Shown: positions 1-9,717, counted from the first letter of the stretch. The stretch: 64,000 nucleotides of DNA from Anaerostipes sp. (GCA_028704435.1 JAQWFL010000009.1:1-64000); one strand, 5' to 3'. Numbers and translations: made by a program. The notes: generated by a model not told the origin, from the letters alone.

Positions 1-95
1 TACCTGCACTTTTGAAATCGAAGCTGCAAGCTGCATAACCTGCTGAACATTGACAACTGAATAACTGCCAGATATTGAATTTTCAAGGTGCATAG

Positions 96-530
96 CTAAA
101 ATCTATGTGCGAAGTTTGAGTTAATAATATTAAAATCTTTTATCTCAATATTTACAGTTAATACATTGGCGGCACAAATAATATTTCCTTCTCCCATGCT
201 AATATGATTAGACATAATCACAGATGGATCAATTAAATTAGGAAAAGATAGTTTAGCGTTTTTTTTGCATGCTTTTACTATTTTCTTTCGAACTGATGCA
301 GAACCAATTGCCACAGCTACACCTATCTCATCGTGCTGTTCCAATAAATATCCCATTCCCCCTAGTACAGGATAGTTATTTATCATAATTCCTTGCTTTA
401 TATTATCATCAACATAACCTAGAATTTCATATTCATCTTTCAATTCATTTATTCTTTCGATTAGCCACTGAACTTCTCTTCCGAATCCGCCTGCTCCAAC
501 TATCACTAATCTTTTCTTTTCTTTACTCAT
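96..530 (-). CDS. 3'-truncated PglD/NeuD-type sugar N-acetyltransferase
   Basis: The N-terminal half matches the PglD/NeuD family. A Rossmann-like segment (VIVGAGGFGREV, about residues 8-20) is followed by the first left-handed beta-helix turns (MGEGNIICAANVL). Family members are about 200-215 residues and acetylate the 4-amino sugar made by PglE. This ORF stops after about 144 residues, just before the coil that normally carries the catalytic His in a GHD-like motif, so activity is doubtful. I chose the ATG at 530 because AAGGA lies 8 nt upstream; the track's Met at 539 lies too close to it. The start is downstream of the PglC fusion stop by only a few bases, so it is the last gene of the operon. 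The stop appears to arise at a break: sequence below about 110 is not recognisable as acetyltransferase in any frame. Confidence 0.7.
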   Translation of the reverse strand: MSKEKKRLVIVGAGGFGREVQWLIERINELKDEYEILGYVDDNIKQGIMINNYPVLGGMGYLLEQHDEIGVAVAIGSASVRKKIVKACKKNAKLSFPNLIDPSVIMSNHISMGEGNIICAANVLTVNIEIKDFNIINSNFAHRF

Positions 531-2775
531 ACATTCCATCCTTATTTTCTTTCCAAAAACATTCTACGCCTAAATCTTGCGGTGCTACAAATTCTAACTT
601 CTTATCATCACCCACAAATGCCATATTTCTACATGTGGTTTGGAATCTCTTCTTCATAATTAGTAAAGGAATATCATTAGGTGCACGGAATTCTGTTACA
701 TCTCCATTATCTCCTGCTAGTTCATCAGTATAGATAATCTCGTCCGCCATGGACTCTAATCCTAGACTCTCCACCTTGGCTCTTTGTACAATAGGATCTC
801 CATCGGTAATAATTCCAATACTCTTTTTTTGTTTGTGTAACTCAAAGAATAACTCCTTAACGCCATCATAAAGTTCAATATTAGGCTTATGAAATCTTAC
901 CGTTTCTTCACAAAGTTCCATCATTTCCTCTGAATAAACTCCTACTTCCTTTAATACGGTTTCAAATGGCGTCATTCCCTTTTCTAATGCAACACATAAT
1001 TTATTAAATACTTGAGGAATTTTCCTAAGCTTCGTCTTTCTTGCAACTTCATGATATCCACTTCTTAAGTAATCACGCTCTGAATACAGCGTATCATCTA
1101 AATCAAATATCACAGTGTCAATGGATGAATTCATTTCATACAAGTCAGTAAATGATGTAATTTCATAGATTGGTTGTTCTGCCTGATTCAGACAGACGCT
1201 TTTTTCAAACTGTCCAAAAACAATGTTATGATCTGCTGCATTGGGACGATATCCAATTGTCATTCCTAACATCATCTGGTACAGTGCTGCTGGTGCATCT
1301 GCGCCTGCCTTAATGGCAATGGTTGCATTATCTCCAAACCTTGGTTCCACTCTAATGTAGTAATTTCTTCCTGTTTTCTTCTGTTTCGTCATCTTAATGG
1401 TAAGAGGACCAACTGGGTGAAATGTCTGTATAATTCGCTTAACTTCAGTCTCAATTTGTTCATCGTTTACCACACGAAATCTGGATGTTTCCTGACCTCT
1501 CGTATTCTCACTCACTTTTGGAGTAATATAAATAGGTTTTCCTGAATAATCACAGAACACATCAATTTCATATAAGGTTCCTTCAATAAATGGTCGTACT
1601 AAAATTCGCTTATACTTTTCTGCTATATAGTACAAGTCCTTTCGATTATCAATCTTGATTGAATCAACAATGTTATCTCTTTCATCTAATATCTCCAACA
1701 GGCATGGATAATCCTCTTTATAATCTTGAATATAATGTACCTCCTGGGGGCTTAATACTCCACTGACACGGAAAAAATGTGCTGTCCAAATCTTATTGCT
1801 GCAAAATGTCACATGTTCCTCTTTTGATAAAAGAACCCTTGTTCCAACAGCTGCAAAATCATCCATTCGCTGTGATAGAAGAAAAATTTCCTGTTCATGA
1901 AAGGGAATCAATACTTCAATCTTCTCTTTTCTACAAATGGATAACAATTTTGTTATGTATCCATTTTCCCCTACCTTTGGTACCTCATATCTTTGGTGAC
2001 ATTTCAAAAGTGCCGGATCCTTCTCGTTTCTGCTGGCACCAACCAAGTATACGTCGGCTCCCATAACACCTGCTGCATATAGAAATGTTTCCATCAATTC
2101 AAGTCTATTTTCTGGTGATATAAATAAAATTCTTAGTTGTTTATCATGTTTGTATTTTGAAAATCTACGACGATTGGTGCCTCGAAATGCATCTGCAGTC
2201 ACAGACTCATAGGCATTAATTCCTGCTCTTGATATTACTTTTAAAAATGTATTTGCAATAATTTGAATATCCAGGAGAAAGGATACCTTTTCCACATATT
2301 GAATATCAAACTCAAATTTTTCTTCCCAGCTAATTGCATTTCGTCCATTGACTTGGGCAAGTCCTGTAAGTCCCGGTCTTACCTCATGTCGTCTCATTTG
2401 ACGGTGATTATAGACATCAATATATTGATTCAAAAGTGGCCTTGGACCTACAAAACTCATGTGTCCAAATAAAATATTAAAAAATTCTGGCAGTTCATCT
2501 AGACTTGTGGAACGAAGCATTTGACCAAATCTTGTCAATCGAATACTGTCTGGCAATAGTTCTCCATCTTCCCCTCTCTCATCTGACATGGTTCGGAATT
2601 TATACAAAGTAAATATTTTATTATGAAATCCAGGACGTTCCTGTTTAAAAATAACAGGTGTTCCTAATTTGAATCGAACCAAGATTGCAATCAACAGCAA
2701 AAATGGACTTGATACTATAATACAAATCAAGGAAAGTAAAATATCAAAAATTCTTTTTATAATATGCTGATACAT
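523..2775 (-). CDS. Triple fusion: PglC-like phosphoglycosyl transferase, ATP-grasp, HAD hydrolase
   Basis: Three modules are visible. Residues 1-200 are a monotopic bacterial sugar transferase of the PglC/WcaJ C-domain type: re-entrant hydrophobic helix with SSPF, the catalytic Asp-Glu pair in SLDELPEF, and GPRP. It should transfer a phospho-sugar from UDP-sugar to undecaprenyl phosphate at the inner membrane. Residues about 215-540 look like a CarB-type ATP-grasp ligase, beginning RILFISPENRLELMETF. Residues about 550-750 are a HAD phosphatase with DLDDTLY, ITDGD and FVGDDKKLEF. PglC proteins alone are about 200 residues, so the extra 550 are unusual. ATP-grasp and HAD proteins occur as separate genes in glycan clusters; here they are joined. 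The substrate of these two domains is unknown; amino-acid or acid ligation to the sugar is only inference. It follows the aminotransferase by 12 nt. Confidence 0.88.
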   Translation of the reverse strand: MYQHIIKRIFDILLSLICIIVSSPFLLLIAILVRFKLGTPVIFKQERPGFHNKIFTLYKFRTMSDERGEDGELLPDSIRLTRFGQMLRSTSLDELPEFFNILFGHMSFVGPRPLLNQYIDVYNHRQMRRHEVRPGLTGLAQVNGRNAISWEEKFEFDIQYVEKVSFLLDIQIIANTFLKVISRAGINAYESVTADAFRGTNRRRFSKYKHDKQLRILFISPENRLELMETFLYAAGVMGADVYLVGASRNEKDPALLKCHQRYEVPKVGENGYITKLLSICRKEKIEVLIPFHEQEIFLLSQRMDDFAAVGTRVLLSKEEHVTFCSNKIWTAHFFRVSGVLSPQEVHYIQDYKEDYPCLLEILDERDNIVDSIKIDNRKDLYYIAEKYKRILVRPFIEGTLYEIDVFCDYSGKPIYITPKVSENTRGQETSRFRVVNDEQIETEVKRIIQTFHPVGPLTIKMTKQKKTGRNYYIRVEPRFGDNATIAIKAGADAPAALYQMMLGMTIGYRPNAADHNIVFGQFEKSVCLNQAEQPIYEITSFTDLYEMNSSIDTVIFDLDDTLYSERDYLRSGYHEVARKTKLRKIPQVFNKLCVALEKGMTPFETVLKEVGVYSEEMMELCEETVRFHKPNIELYDGVKELFFELHKQKKSIGIITDGDPIVQRAKVESLGLESMADEIIYTDELAGDNGDVTEFRAPNDIPLLIMKKRFQTTCRNMAFVGDDKKLEFVAPQDLGVECFWKENKDGMYE

Positions 2776-2787
2776 AATCGCTCCATT

Positions 2788-3921
2788 CTACTTTACCATC
2801 TTCTGAATAATCTCTATAATATGTTTCATGTCCTCTGGTGTATTCTTAATGTCACTTGGAAGACAAATACCCTTAGAAAATATTTCTTCACATACAGGCA
2901 CTTCTCCCTCGCTTCTATGAGAGAAAAACTCACAGTCTTTAAACACAGGCTGCATGTGTAATGGTTTCCATACAGGTCTGCTCTCAATATTTTCTTTTTC
3001 CAAAGCATCCATAATATCATTTACTGTAACCTTTATTTCTGGTTCTATGGTTATGCATGACAACCAAAAGTTAGGCTGGGCTTTCTCCCGTTCATAGGGA
3101 TTCATATTAATTCCATTAATATCTGAAAAGGCTTTTTCATAGGTTTCATATATTGCTTTTTTCTTTTGAATATGCTCTCCAATGTGCATGAGTTGACCTC
3201 TTCCAATTCCTGCAACAATATTAGACATACGGTGATTGTATCCAATCTCCTTATGTTCATAATGTCTCTCAGGTTCTCTTGCCTGTGTTGCCAAAAATAA
3301 CGCCTTCTTTGCATATGCTTCCTTCTTAGACGCTAACATTCCACCTCCAGAAGTTGTAATAATCTTATTCCCATTAAAAGAAAATGCTGCAAGTTCTCCA
3401 AAATTTCCAGTCTGCTTTCCCTCATAAAAAGCACCTAGACTTTCTGCTGCATCTTCTATGAGTGGCACCTTATACTCTTCACATATCTGCTGAATTTCTT
3501 CTATCTTCGCCGGCGTTCCATACAAGTGAACTAGAATCACTGCTTTGGCTTCTGGATGTGCTTGCAATGCTCTTTTTAAGGCTTCTGGTGACATATTCCA
3601 CGTTTCTGGTTCGCTGTCAACATATACAATCTTTCCTTTTTCGTATACAACTGGATTGGCCGTTGCTGAAAATGTAAAAGATGAACAGATGACTGTATCA
3701 CCCTGTTGAATATGAAGTAACTTTAATGCCAAATGAATGGCCGCTGTCCCTGCACTTAATGCTGTACAATATGGAATTCCTGTATAAGTTTCCATCTCCT
3801 TCTCAAATTCATTGACATTAGGTCCAAGGGGTGCAATCCAGTTGGTGTCAAAAGCTTCCTTTATAAATTTTTGCTCATCACCGTGCATTGTTGGCGATGC
3901 CATATAAATTCTTTTACTCAT
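2788..3921 (-). CDS. pglE: DegT/DnrJ/EryC1 PLP aminotransferase, PglE-like
   Basis: This is a full-length (377 residue) sugar aminotransferase of the DegT/DnrJ/EryC1/StrS family. Visible landmarks are the N-terminal AGTAAIHLALKLL, the PLP-pyridine Asp in IEDAAESLGA, and the Schiff-base Lys in SFNGNKIITTSGGGML. In bacillosamine synthesis PglE transfers an amino group from glutamate to UDP-4-keto-6-deoxy-GlcNAc, the product of PglF. Here it sits directly between the PglF-like and PglC-like genes (2 and 12 nt gaps), which makes that role the best assignment. Legionaminic or pseudaminic acid aminotransferases (LegC, PseC) are close relatives, but no sialic-acid synthase is visible in the window. 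Confidence 0.85.
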   Translation of the reverse strand: MSKRIYMASPTMHGDEQKFIKEAFDTNWIAPLGPNVNEFEKEMETYTGIPYCTALSAGTAAIHLALKLLHIQQGDTVICSSFTFSATANPVVYEKGKIVYVDSEPETWNMSPEALKRALQAHPEAKAVILVHLYGTPAKIEEIQQICEEYKVPLIEDAAESLGAFYEGKQTGNFGELAAFSFNGNKIITTSGGGMLASKKEAYAKKALFLATQAREPERHYEHKEIGYNHRMSNIVAGIGRGQLMHIGEHIQKKKAIYETYEKAFSDINGINMNPYEREKAQPNFWLSCITIEPEIKVTVNDIMDALEKENIESRPVWKPLHMQPVFKDCEFFSHRSEGEVPVCEEIFSKGICLPSDIKNTPEDMKHIIEIIQKMVK

Positions 3922-3923
3922 AT

Positions 3924-5780
3924 CTATCTCCTAGCTTTTATTGTATACTCGGGAACAATCTTCTTTACAATACGACGAATATCATCCGATTCACTAAATG
4001 CTGCTTCTCTTAACTCTTCTAACATTTCATTCAATTCATCTTCATTAAGTTTCATTGGATGCCCAATAAAGATTCTCTGATTTTCTGTTTTATCTTGATT
4101 ACTTTCGTCAATCAAAAGTTCTTCGTATAGCTTTTCTCCCGGACGCAGTCCTGTATATTCAATCTGAATATCTTCTCCTAAAATAAGTCCTGACAAACGA
4201 ATCATATTCTTTGCAAGATCAAGAATCTTCACTGGCTCTCCCATATCAAGAATAAATATCTCTCCACCCTTTGCATATGCTCCTGCCTGTAGAACAAGGC
4301 TTACAGCCTCTGGAATCGTCATAAAATATCGGATAATATCTGGATGAGTCACTGTTACCGGACCACCCTCTTCAATTTGCTTACGAAATAACGGAACTAC
4401 ACTTCCATTACTTCCAAGTACATTTCCAAAACGAACCGCTACAAACTCTGTATTTGAATGCTCATTATAACTTTGAATTATCATTTCACAAATTCTTTTC
4501 GATGCACCCATAATATTAGTTGGTCTTACTGCCTTATCTGTGGATATCATAACCATCTTCTTTACCCCTAAAAGATCAGCTTCCTTCACCACATTTAAAG
4601 TACCAAATACATTATTTCGAATGGCATCACACGGGCTATCTTCCATTAATGGCACATGCTTATGGGCAGCTGCATGAAATACAATATCTGGCTTATACTT
4701 TTCAAATATGCTATGTATCCGTACTTGGTTCTGCACTGTTGCTATCAATATCTTTATATCAATGTTTGAATGATTCCTCTGTAATTCCATCTGAAGGTTA
4801 TACACATTATTCTCGTAATTATCAAGAATAATCAACTGTTTCGGCTTATTGTCCACAATCTGCCTGCAAAGCTCACTTCCAATGGACCCTCCTCCTCCAG
4901 TAACTAAAACGCATCTGTCTTTTACATAATCCATAATCAGATTCATGTTGGTTCGAACTACGTCTCGTCCAAGGAGGTCTTCAATCTTTACCTTACGAAT
5001 TTTAGATACGGTGACTTCACTGTTAATTAGCTGATAAATTCCAGGAAGTGTACTCATCTTACATTGGGTTTCTTTACAAATTTCGAGAATCTTTTTTCGA
5101 TTTTGTGTATCCATTGATGGAATTGCAAATATAATTTCCTCAATCTCATATCGAAGTGCTGCACGAACAATTTGCTCTCTTCCCCCTACTACTGGAATTC
5201 CAGCAAGCAAGGTTCCCTTTTTATTGGCATCATCATCAATAATACACAGCACTTTCTTATGTAAATAGCCACTTTCCTGAATCTCCCTTGCCATTAGATT
5301 TCCTGCTTCTCCTGCTCCGATAATCATCACTGGAATCTCACGTCTGTAAAGAGTTTTCTCAATTCCACTGTTCTTTGGTTTCGTCATACGAAGAACAAAG
5401 CGGGTTAAAAAAGACAGGATAATAAAAAAGATTCCGTAGATAACAGGGAAGCTTCTTGGAATATACCAATTCAGCAGATTTATTCCAATAAATTGGAACA
5501 TTACTGCTAAGAACGCCGCCTTAATCAAATCAACGAAATCATTAACTCCAGACAATCTCCAAAGCCTTGAGTATAAGCGATATGCCATAAACAATACCAG
5601 TGTACAAAATAAATTAAGAGGCAAATAACATACGACTGCTTTTAGCATCTCAGGGTCAATTCGACTGGGGAAAAATTCAAAACGCGCCAACAATGCCATA
5701 TACGATGACAAAATAACAATCACTACATCCGCTATAAATAATATAATAGCTCCCCGTTTTCTTTTTATATATCCAATCAT
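3924..5780 (-). CDS. pglF: Membrane-bound UDP-GlcNAc 4,6-dehydratase, PglF/CapD-like
   Basis: A polysaccharide-biosynthesis nucleotide-sugar dehydratase of about 618 residues. The first 130 residues hold four hydrophobic segments. A CoA-binding-like Rossmann unit (VMIIGAGEAGNLMAREI) follows, then an extended SDR domain starting VTGGGGSIGSEL near residue 295. The active-site region reads STDKAVRPTNIMGASKR, where the usual Tyr of YxxxK is replaced by Met, a feature known for PglF/CapD-type dehydratases. The enzyme should convert UDP-GlcNAc to the 4-keto-6-deoxy sugar used by PglE. I start at the ATG at 5780 (AAGGAG 8 nt upstream); the track's Met at 5786 is a TTG. It is the first gene of the operon. 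Confidence 0.87.
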   Translation of the reverse strand: MIGYIKRKRGAIILFIADVVIVILSSYMALLARFEFFPSRIDPEMLKAVVCYLPLNLFCTLVLFMAYRLYSRLWRLSGVNDFVDLIKAAFLAVMFQFIGINLLNWYIPRSFPVIYGIFFIILSFLTRFVLRMTKPKNSGIEKTLYRREIPVMIIGAGEAGNLMAREIQESGYLHKKVLCIIDDDANKKGTLLAGIPVVGGREQIVRAALRYEIEEIIFAIPSMDTQNRKKILEICKETQCKMSTLPGIYQLINSEVTVSKIRKVKIEDLLGRDVVRTNMNLIMDYVKDRCVLVTGGGGSIGSELCRQIVDNKPKQLIILDNYENNVYNLQMELQRNHSNIDIKILIATVQNQVRIHSIFEKYKPDIVFHAAAHKHVPLMEDSPCDAIRNNVFGTLNVVKEADLLGVKKMVMISTDKAVRPTNIMGASKRICEMIIQSYNEHSNTEFVAVRFGNVLGSNGSVVPLFRKQIEEGGPVTVTHPDIIRYFMTIPEAVSLVLQAGAYAKGGEIFILDMGEPVKILDLAKNMIRLSGLILGEDIQIEYTGLRPGEKLYEELLIDESNQDKTENQRIFIGHPMKLNEDELNEMLEELREAAFSESDDIRRIVKKIVPEYTIKARR

Positions 5781-5801
5781 TTTCAATTCTCCTTATATTT
5801 T

Positions 5802-5807
5802 ATTATA
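5802..5807 (-). promoter_or_regulatory. Possible extended -10 for the pgl operon
   Basis: On the minus strand TGGTATAAT forms an extended -10 element just ahead of the dehydratase ribosome site. No good -35 lies 16-18 nt upstream. The predicted leader would be only about 15 nt, so the call is tentative. Confidence 0.35.
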
Positions 5808-5962
5808 CCACATCTAGCCTGCTCTCTATATTATTTCTAGAAAATATATTCCCCACAATTCAACTACTATTTTACTGTATGACTTTTTTTATGTCAATCA
5901 TGCAGTAAATACCATAAACGGCTTTCACAAGAAAAATTTTTAATAAAATTTCATATAACTGT

Positions 5963-6004
5963 AAAAAATCTACCGAAGAACATCTTTGTTCTCCGATAGA
6001 TTTT
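5963..6004 (-). terminator. Rho-independent terminator after purB
   Basis: A 17-bp stem (AAAATCTAYCGGAGAAC paired with its complement, two G-U pairs) is followed by a T run on the minus strand, about 55 nt after the purB stop. Confidence 0.85.
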
Positions 6005-6057
6005 ATATCAGATGACATATTGCACATCAAGTTCACCATAACTCACTTGATTCAAAA

Positions 6058-7488
6058 TTATACGTTGATTTCTGCTGTCATTCCTAAACAGTCTTTATTC
6101 TCATCTAAAATTGGCTGAATAATCTCTGCCACAAACTCTTCTGTCTGCTGTGGTGCACGACCAACAAAGTTCTTAGGTTCCATAATAGACTCTAATTGTT
6201 CCATTGTCATTCCAAATGCAGGATCATTTGCAATTCTTTCTAATAAGTCATTATCCTTTCCTTCTTCTTTGACAACTTTTCCAGCAGCCATAGAATGGGT
6301 ACGAATTAATTCGTGTAATTCCTGACGATCTCCTCCTGCTTTTACAGCATCCATCATAATATTCTCTGTTGCCATAAATGGTAACTCTTTCATCAAACGG
6401 CTTTCAATTACCTTAGGATATACTACAAGTCCATCTACAACATTTAAATACAAGTCTAAGATTCCATCGATTGCCAAGAATCCTTCTGGTACAGAAAGAC
6501 GCTTATTGGCCGAATCATCCAATGTTCTTTCAAACCACTGTGTTGATGCAACTAGAGCTGGATTCATAGCATCTGCCATCACATAATCCGCTAAAGACGC
6601 AATACGCTCACTACGCATTGGATTTCTCTTATATGCCATTGCTGAAGATCCAATCTGATTCTTTTCAAACGGTTCTTCCACTTCCTTTAAGTGCTGCAAC
6701 AAACGAATATCATTGGAAAACTTGTGTGCAGACTGTGCAATTCCACTTAATACATTAACAACTCTAGAATCAACTTTTCTTGAGTATGTTTGTCCTGAAA
6801 CAGGCTGACATCTGGTAAATCCCATCTTTTGAGCAATCATTCCATCAATCTTTTTGATCGTCTCATGATCTCCTTCAAATAATTCCAAAAAGCTTGCTTG
6901 AGTTCCTGTGGTTCCCTTAGATCCAAGTAATTGCATATTATCAATTGCGTGATCTAAATCTTCTAAATCATATACCAAATCCATTAACCATAGTGATGCA
7001 CGTTTCCCAACAGTTGTTGGCTGTGCTGGCTGAAAATGTGTAAACCCAAGGGTTGGCATGTCCTTATATTCCATAGCAAACTTTGCTAATTCATTGATTA
7101 CATTGATAAGTTTTTTCTTCACTAATTTTAATGCTTCTGTCATAATAATGACATCTGTATTATCTCCAACGTAACATGAAGTTGCACCTAAGTGAATAAT
7201 TCCTTTTGCCTTTGGACACTGTACTCCATAAGCATATACATGAGACATAACGTCATGACGAACTAACTTTTCACGTTCCTTTGCAACATCATAATTAATA
7301 TCATCTGCGTTTGCTTTTAACTCATCAATCTGTTCTTGTGTAATGTTAAGTCCTAATTCCTTTTCTGTTTCTGCCAATGCAATCCAAAGCTTTCTCCATG
7401 TCTTAAACTTCTTATCTGGAGAAAAGATATACTGCATCTCTTTACTTGCATAACGCTCTGATAATGGACTTTGATATTTGTTATTCAT
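6058..7488 (-). CDS. purB: Adenylosuccinate lyase
   Basis: A 476-residue fumarase/aspartase-superfamily enzyme that splits adenylosuccinate to AMP and SAICAR to AICAR with release of fumarate. The signature GSSAMAYKRNPMRSERI contains the flexible signature loop of the superfamily. LGATSCYVGDNTD and TLGFTHFQPAQPTT are the other conserved regions. Its length fits the larger PurB type. The start has AAGGAG at good spacing. It is the last gene of purC-purF-purB and lies 10 nt after purF, so it is probably cotranscribed with it. Confidence 0.96.
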   Translation of the reverse strand: MNNKYQSPLSERYASKEMQYIFSPDKKFKTWRKLWIALAETEKELGLNITQEQIDELKANADDINYDVAKEREKLVRHDVMSHVYAYGVQCPKAKGIIHLGATSCYVGDNTDVIIMTEALKLVKKKLINVINELAKFAMEYKDMPTLGFTHFQPAQPTTVGKRASLWLMDLVYDLEDLDHAIDNMQLLGSKGTTGTQASFLELFEGDHETIKKIDGMIAQKMGFTRCQPVSGQTYSRKVDSRVVNVLSGIAQSAHKFSNDIRLLQHLKEVEEPFEKNQIGSSAMAYKRNPMRSERIASLADYVMADAMNPALVASTQWFERTLDDSANKRLSVPEGFLAIDGILDLYLNVVDGLVVYPKVIESRLMKELPFMATENIMMDAVKAGGDRQELHELIRTHSMAAGKVVKEEGKDNDLLERIANDPAFGMTMEQLESIMEPKNFVGRAPQQTEEFVAEIIQPILDENKDCLGMTAEINV

Positions 7489-7498
7489 AAGATTCTCC

Positions 7499-8926
7499 TT
7501 ATTTTTCGTAATTTCCTCGAATATCTTCTTTTGGTGGTTCCAATGGATATTTTCCTGTGAAGCATCCCTTACAAATAGGCAATCCTTCTACGATTTCAGA
7601 CAAACGTTCTTCTCTTAAATATCCCAAACTGTCTGCCCCTATCATTTGACAAATTTCATTGACGGAACGATTATAAGCAATTAACTGTTCTCTTGCCGGA
7701 ATGTCAGTTCCAAAATAGCATGGCCATAAAAATGGCGGAGAACTAATACGCACATGAACCTGTGCCGCTCCTGCATCCCGAAGCATAGATACAATACGAT
7801 CACTAGTTGTTCCACGTACAATGGAATCATCAATCATGATGACTCTTTTGCCTTTCACTGCTTCTGCTAACACATTAAGTTTCACCTTCACACTTGACTC
7901 TCGACTTCCCTGTCCTGGCTTAATGAAGGTTCTTCCCACGTAACTGTTCTTTACAAAAGCGGTTCCATATGGAATTCCTGATTCCAAAGAATATCCAAGT
8001 GCTGCTGCATTCCCCGATTCTGGAACACCTACTACAATATCTGCCTCTACTGGTGAATCCTGTGCTAGATATCTTCCTGATTGAATTCTGGAATGGTATA
8101 CACTTACTCCATCAATCTCGCTGTCTGGTCTTGCAAAATAAATATATTCAAATACACACCTTGCTGACTTTTCTTGTGGAAGGCACAAATCACAATCAGA
8201 CTTAATTCCATCCTTTGTAATTGTTACAATCTCACCTGGTAATACATCACGAATAAACTCTGCTCCAACAGTATCTAGTGCACAGCTTTCTGATGCCAAG
8301 ATATATGCATTGTCACGCTTTCCAATGCAAAGTGGTTTAAATCCATAAGGATCTCTTGCCCCTATTAACTTTCTTGGTGACATAACAATGAGAGAATAAG
8401 CACCTTTTATCTTCTTCATTGCCTTGGCAACAGCCTTCTCTACACTATGGGTATTGACACGTTCTCTGGCAATATGATACGCAATTGTCTCTGAATCAAT
8501 GGTTGTTTGAAAGATAGCCCCTGAATATTCAAGTTCTCCTCTTAATTCTTTTGCATTGATAAGATTCCCGTTATGGGCAAGGGCTAATGTTCCCTTGATG
8601 TAATTTAAAACCAACGGCTGTGCATTCTCAATGGTACTTTCACCTGCAGTAGAATATCGAACATGTCCAACCCCAATATCTCCACTTAATTCACTTAAAG
8701 AATCTGGCGTAAATACTTCATTACAAAGTCCCATTCCCTTTTTAGAATTTACAACTCCCTTAGGTCCATTGGTATCAGAGACTGCGATTCCACAGCTTTC
8801 CTGCCCTCTGTGCTGAAGCGCAAACAATCCATAATAAATGGTAGATGCTACGTCATTCCCGTCGAAATCGTACATACCAAATACGCCACATTCTTCTCCT
8901 AGTTTATCAAAATGTTCTCTACTCAT
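7499..8926 (-). CDS. purF: Amidophosphoribosyltransferase
   Basis: The first committed enzyme of de novo purine synthesis; it makes phosphoribosylamine from PRPP and glutamine. The N-terminal Ntn glutaminase domain has an 11-residue propeptide before the nucleophilic Cys (EECGVFG). The PRPP loop is VIMIDDSIVRGTTS. Four cysteines (ARCVFEY, WPCYFGT, PICKGCF) match the [4Fe-4S]-bearing Bacillus-type PurF, so an oxygen-sensitive cluster is expected. The gene begins 14 nt after purC. Confidence 0.97.
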   Translation of the reverse strand: MSREHFDKLGEECGVFGMYDFDGNDVASTIYYGLFALQHRGQESCGIAVSDTNGPKGVVNSKKGMGLCNEVFTPDSLSELSGDIGVGHVRYSTAGESTIENAQPLVLNYIKGTLALAHNGNLINAKELRGELEYSGAIFQTTIDSETIAYHIARERVNTHSVEKAVAKAMKKIKGAYSLIVMSPRKLIGARDPYGFKPLCIGKRDNAYILASESCALDTVGAEFIRDVLPGEIVTITKDGIKSDCDLCLPQEKSARCVFEYIYFARPDSEIDGVSVYHSRIQSGRYLAQDSPVEADIVVGVPESGNAAALGYSLESGIPYGTAFVKNSYVGRTFIKPGQGSRESSVKVKLNVLAEAVKGKRVIMIDDSIVRGTTSDRIVSMLRDAGAAQVHVRISSPPFLWPCYFGTDIPAREQLIAYNRSVNEICQMIGADSLGYLREERLSEIVEGLPICKGCFTGKYPLEPPKEDIRGNYEK

Positions 8927-8940
8927 TCTTTTGGACCTTT

Positions 8941-9645
8941 CTATAATCCTAATCTTCTGTATACTTCATCGTAAGCTTCTTCAACGTCACCCATGTCACG
9001 ACGGAAACGGTCTTTGTCTAGTTTTGCATTTGTCTCAGCATCCCATAATCTACATGTATCTGGTGAAATTTCATCTGCAAGAATTATTTCGCCTTTATAT
9101 CGTCCAAATTCAATCTTAAAATCAACTAATTTGATTCCAATCTTTAAAAATTCTTCTTTTAATACTTCATTTACTTTAAATGTATATTCTGTAATTGCAT
9201 CAATCTCTTCTCTCGTAGCTTTTCCTAACGCCAATGCATAATAATCATTGATAAATGGATCTCCAAGTTCATCATCTTTGTAACTAAATTCTAATGTAGG
9301 TTGAAGTAATTCAAATCCTTCTTCAATTCCTAATTTTTTAGAAAAGCTTCCTGCTGCAATATTACGAACAATAACTTCTAAAGGTACAATCTCAACCTTC
9401 TTTACAACAGTTTCTCTATCGCTTAGTTCTTGTACATAATGTGTTGGCACACCTTTTGTTTCGAGAATCTTAAACATATGGTTTGTCATACGATTATTAA
9501 CAACACCTTTTCCAACAATTGTTCCCTTCTTTTCTCCATTAAATGCTGTTGCATCATCTTTATAATCAACGATTAATAAGTCGGGATCTTCTGTTTTAAA
9601 TACTTTTTTTGCTTTTCCTTCATATAATAATTCTTGTTTTTCCAT
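8941..9645 (-). CDS. purC: SAICAR synthetase
   Basis: Phosphoribosylaminoimidazole-succinocarboxamide synthase, about 234 residues. It opens with the typical [14 protein letters not shown]-binding strand. Other landmarks are [24 protein letters not shown] and [12 protein letters not shown]. The track's ORF adds 21 residues; the ATG at 9645 is preferred because AAAGGAG lies 7 nt upstream and homologues begin there. It heads the purine operon. I saw no PurR box or purine riboswitch in the short upstream region. Confidence 0.96.
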   Translation of the reverse strand: MEKQELLYEGKAKKVFKTEDPDLLIVDYKDDATAFNGEKKGTIVGKGVVNNRMTNHMFKILETKGVPTHYVQELSDRETVVKKVEIVPLEVIVRNIAAGSFSKKLGIEEGFELLQPTLEFSYKDDELGDPFINDYYALALGKATREEIDAITEYTFKVNEVLKEEFLKIGIKLVDFKIEFGRYKGEIILADEISPDTCRLWDAETNAKLDKDRFRRDMGDVEEAYDEVYRRLGL

Positions 9646-9717
9646 GTCTAAACTCCTTTTTTTGCAAATACAGTTCCATTGAAATACTATCATATTTAAT
9701 TTATCCATGCAACGATA

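Noticed and set aside
1-93. Minus-strand ORF starting at 93 and open to the window edge
   Set aside because: No ribosome site, only 31 codons visible and no family recognised; it is mentioned only as the context of the truncated PglD.
9646-9717. Possible purine riboswitch or PurR box before purC
   Set aside because: The leader is too short for a riboswitch, and no PurR-type box was found.
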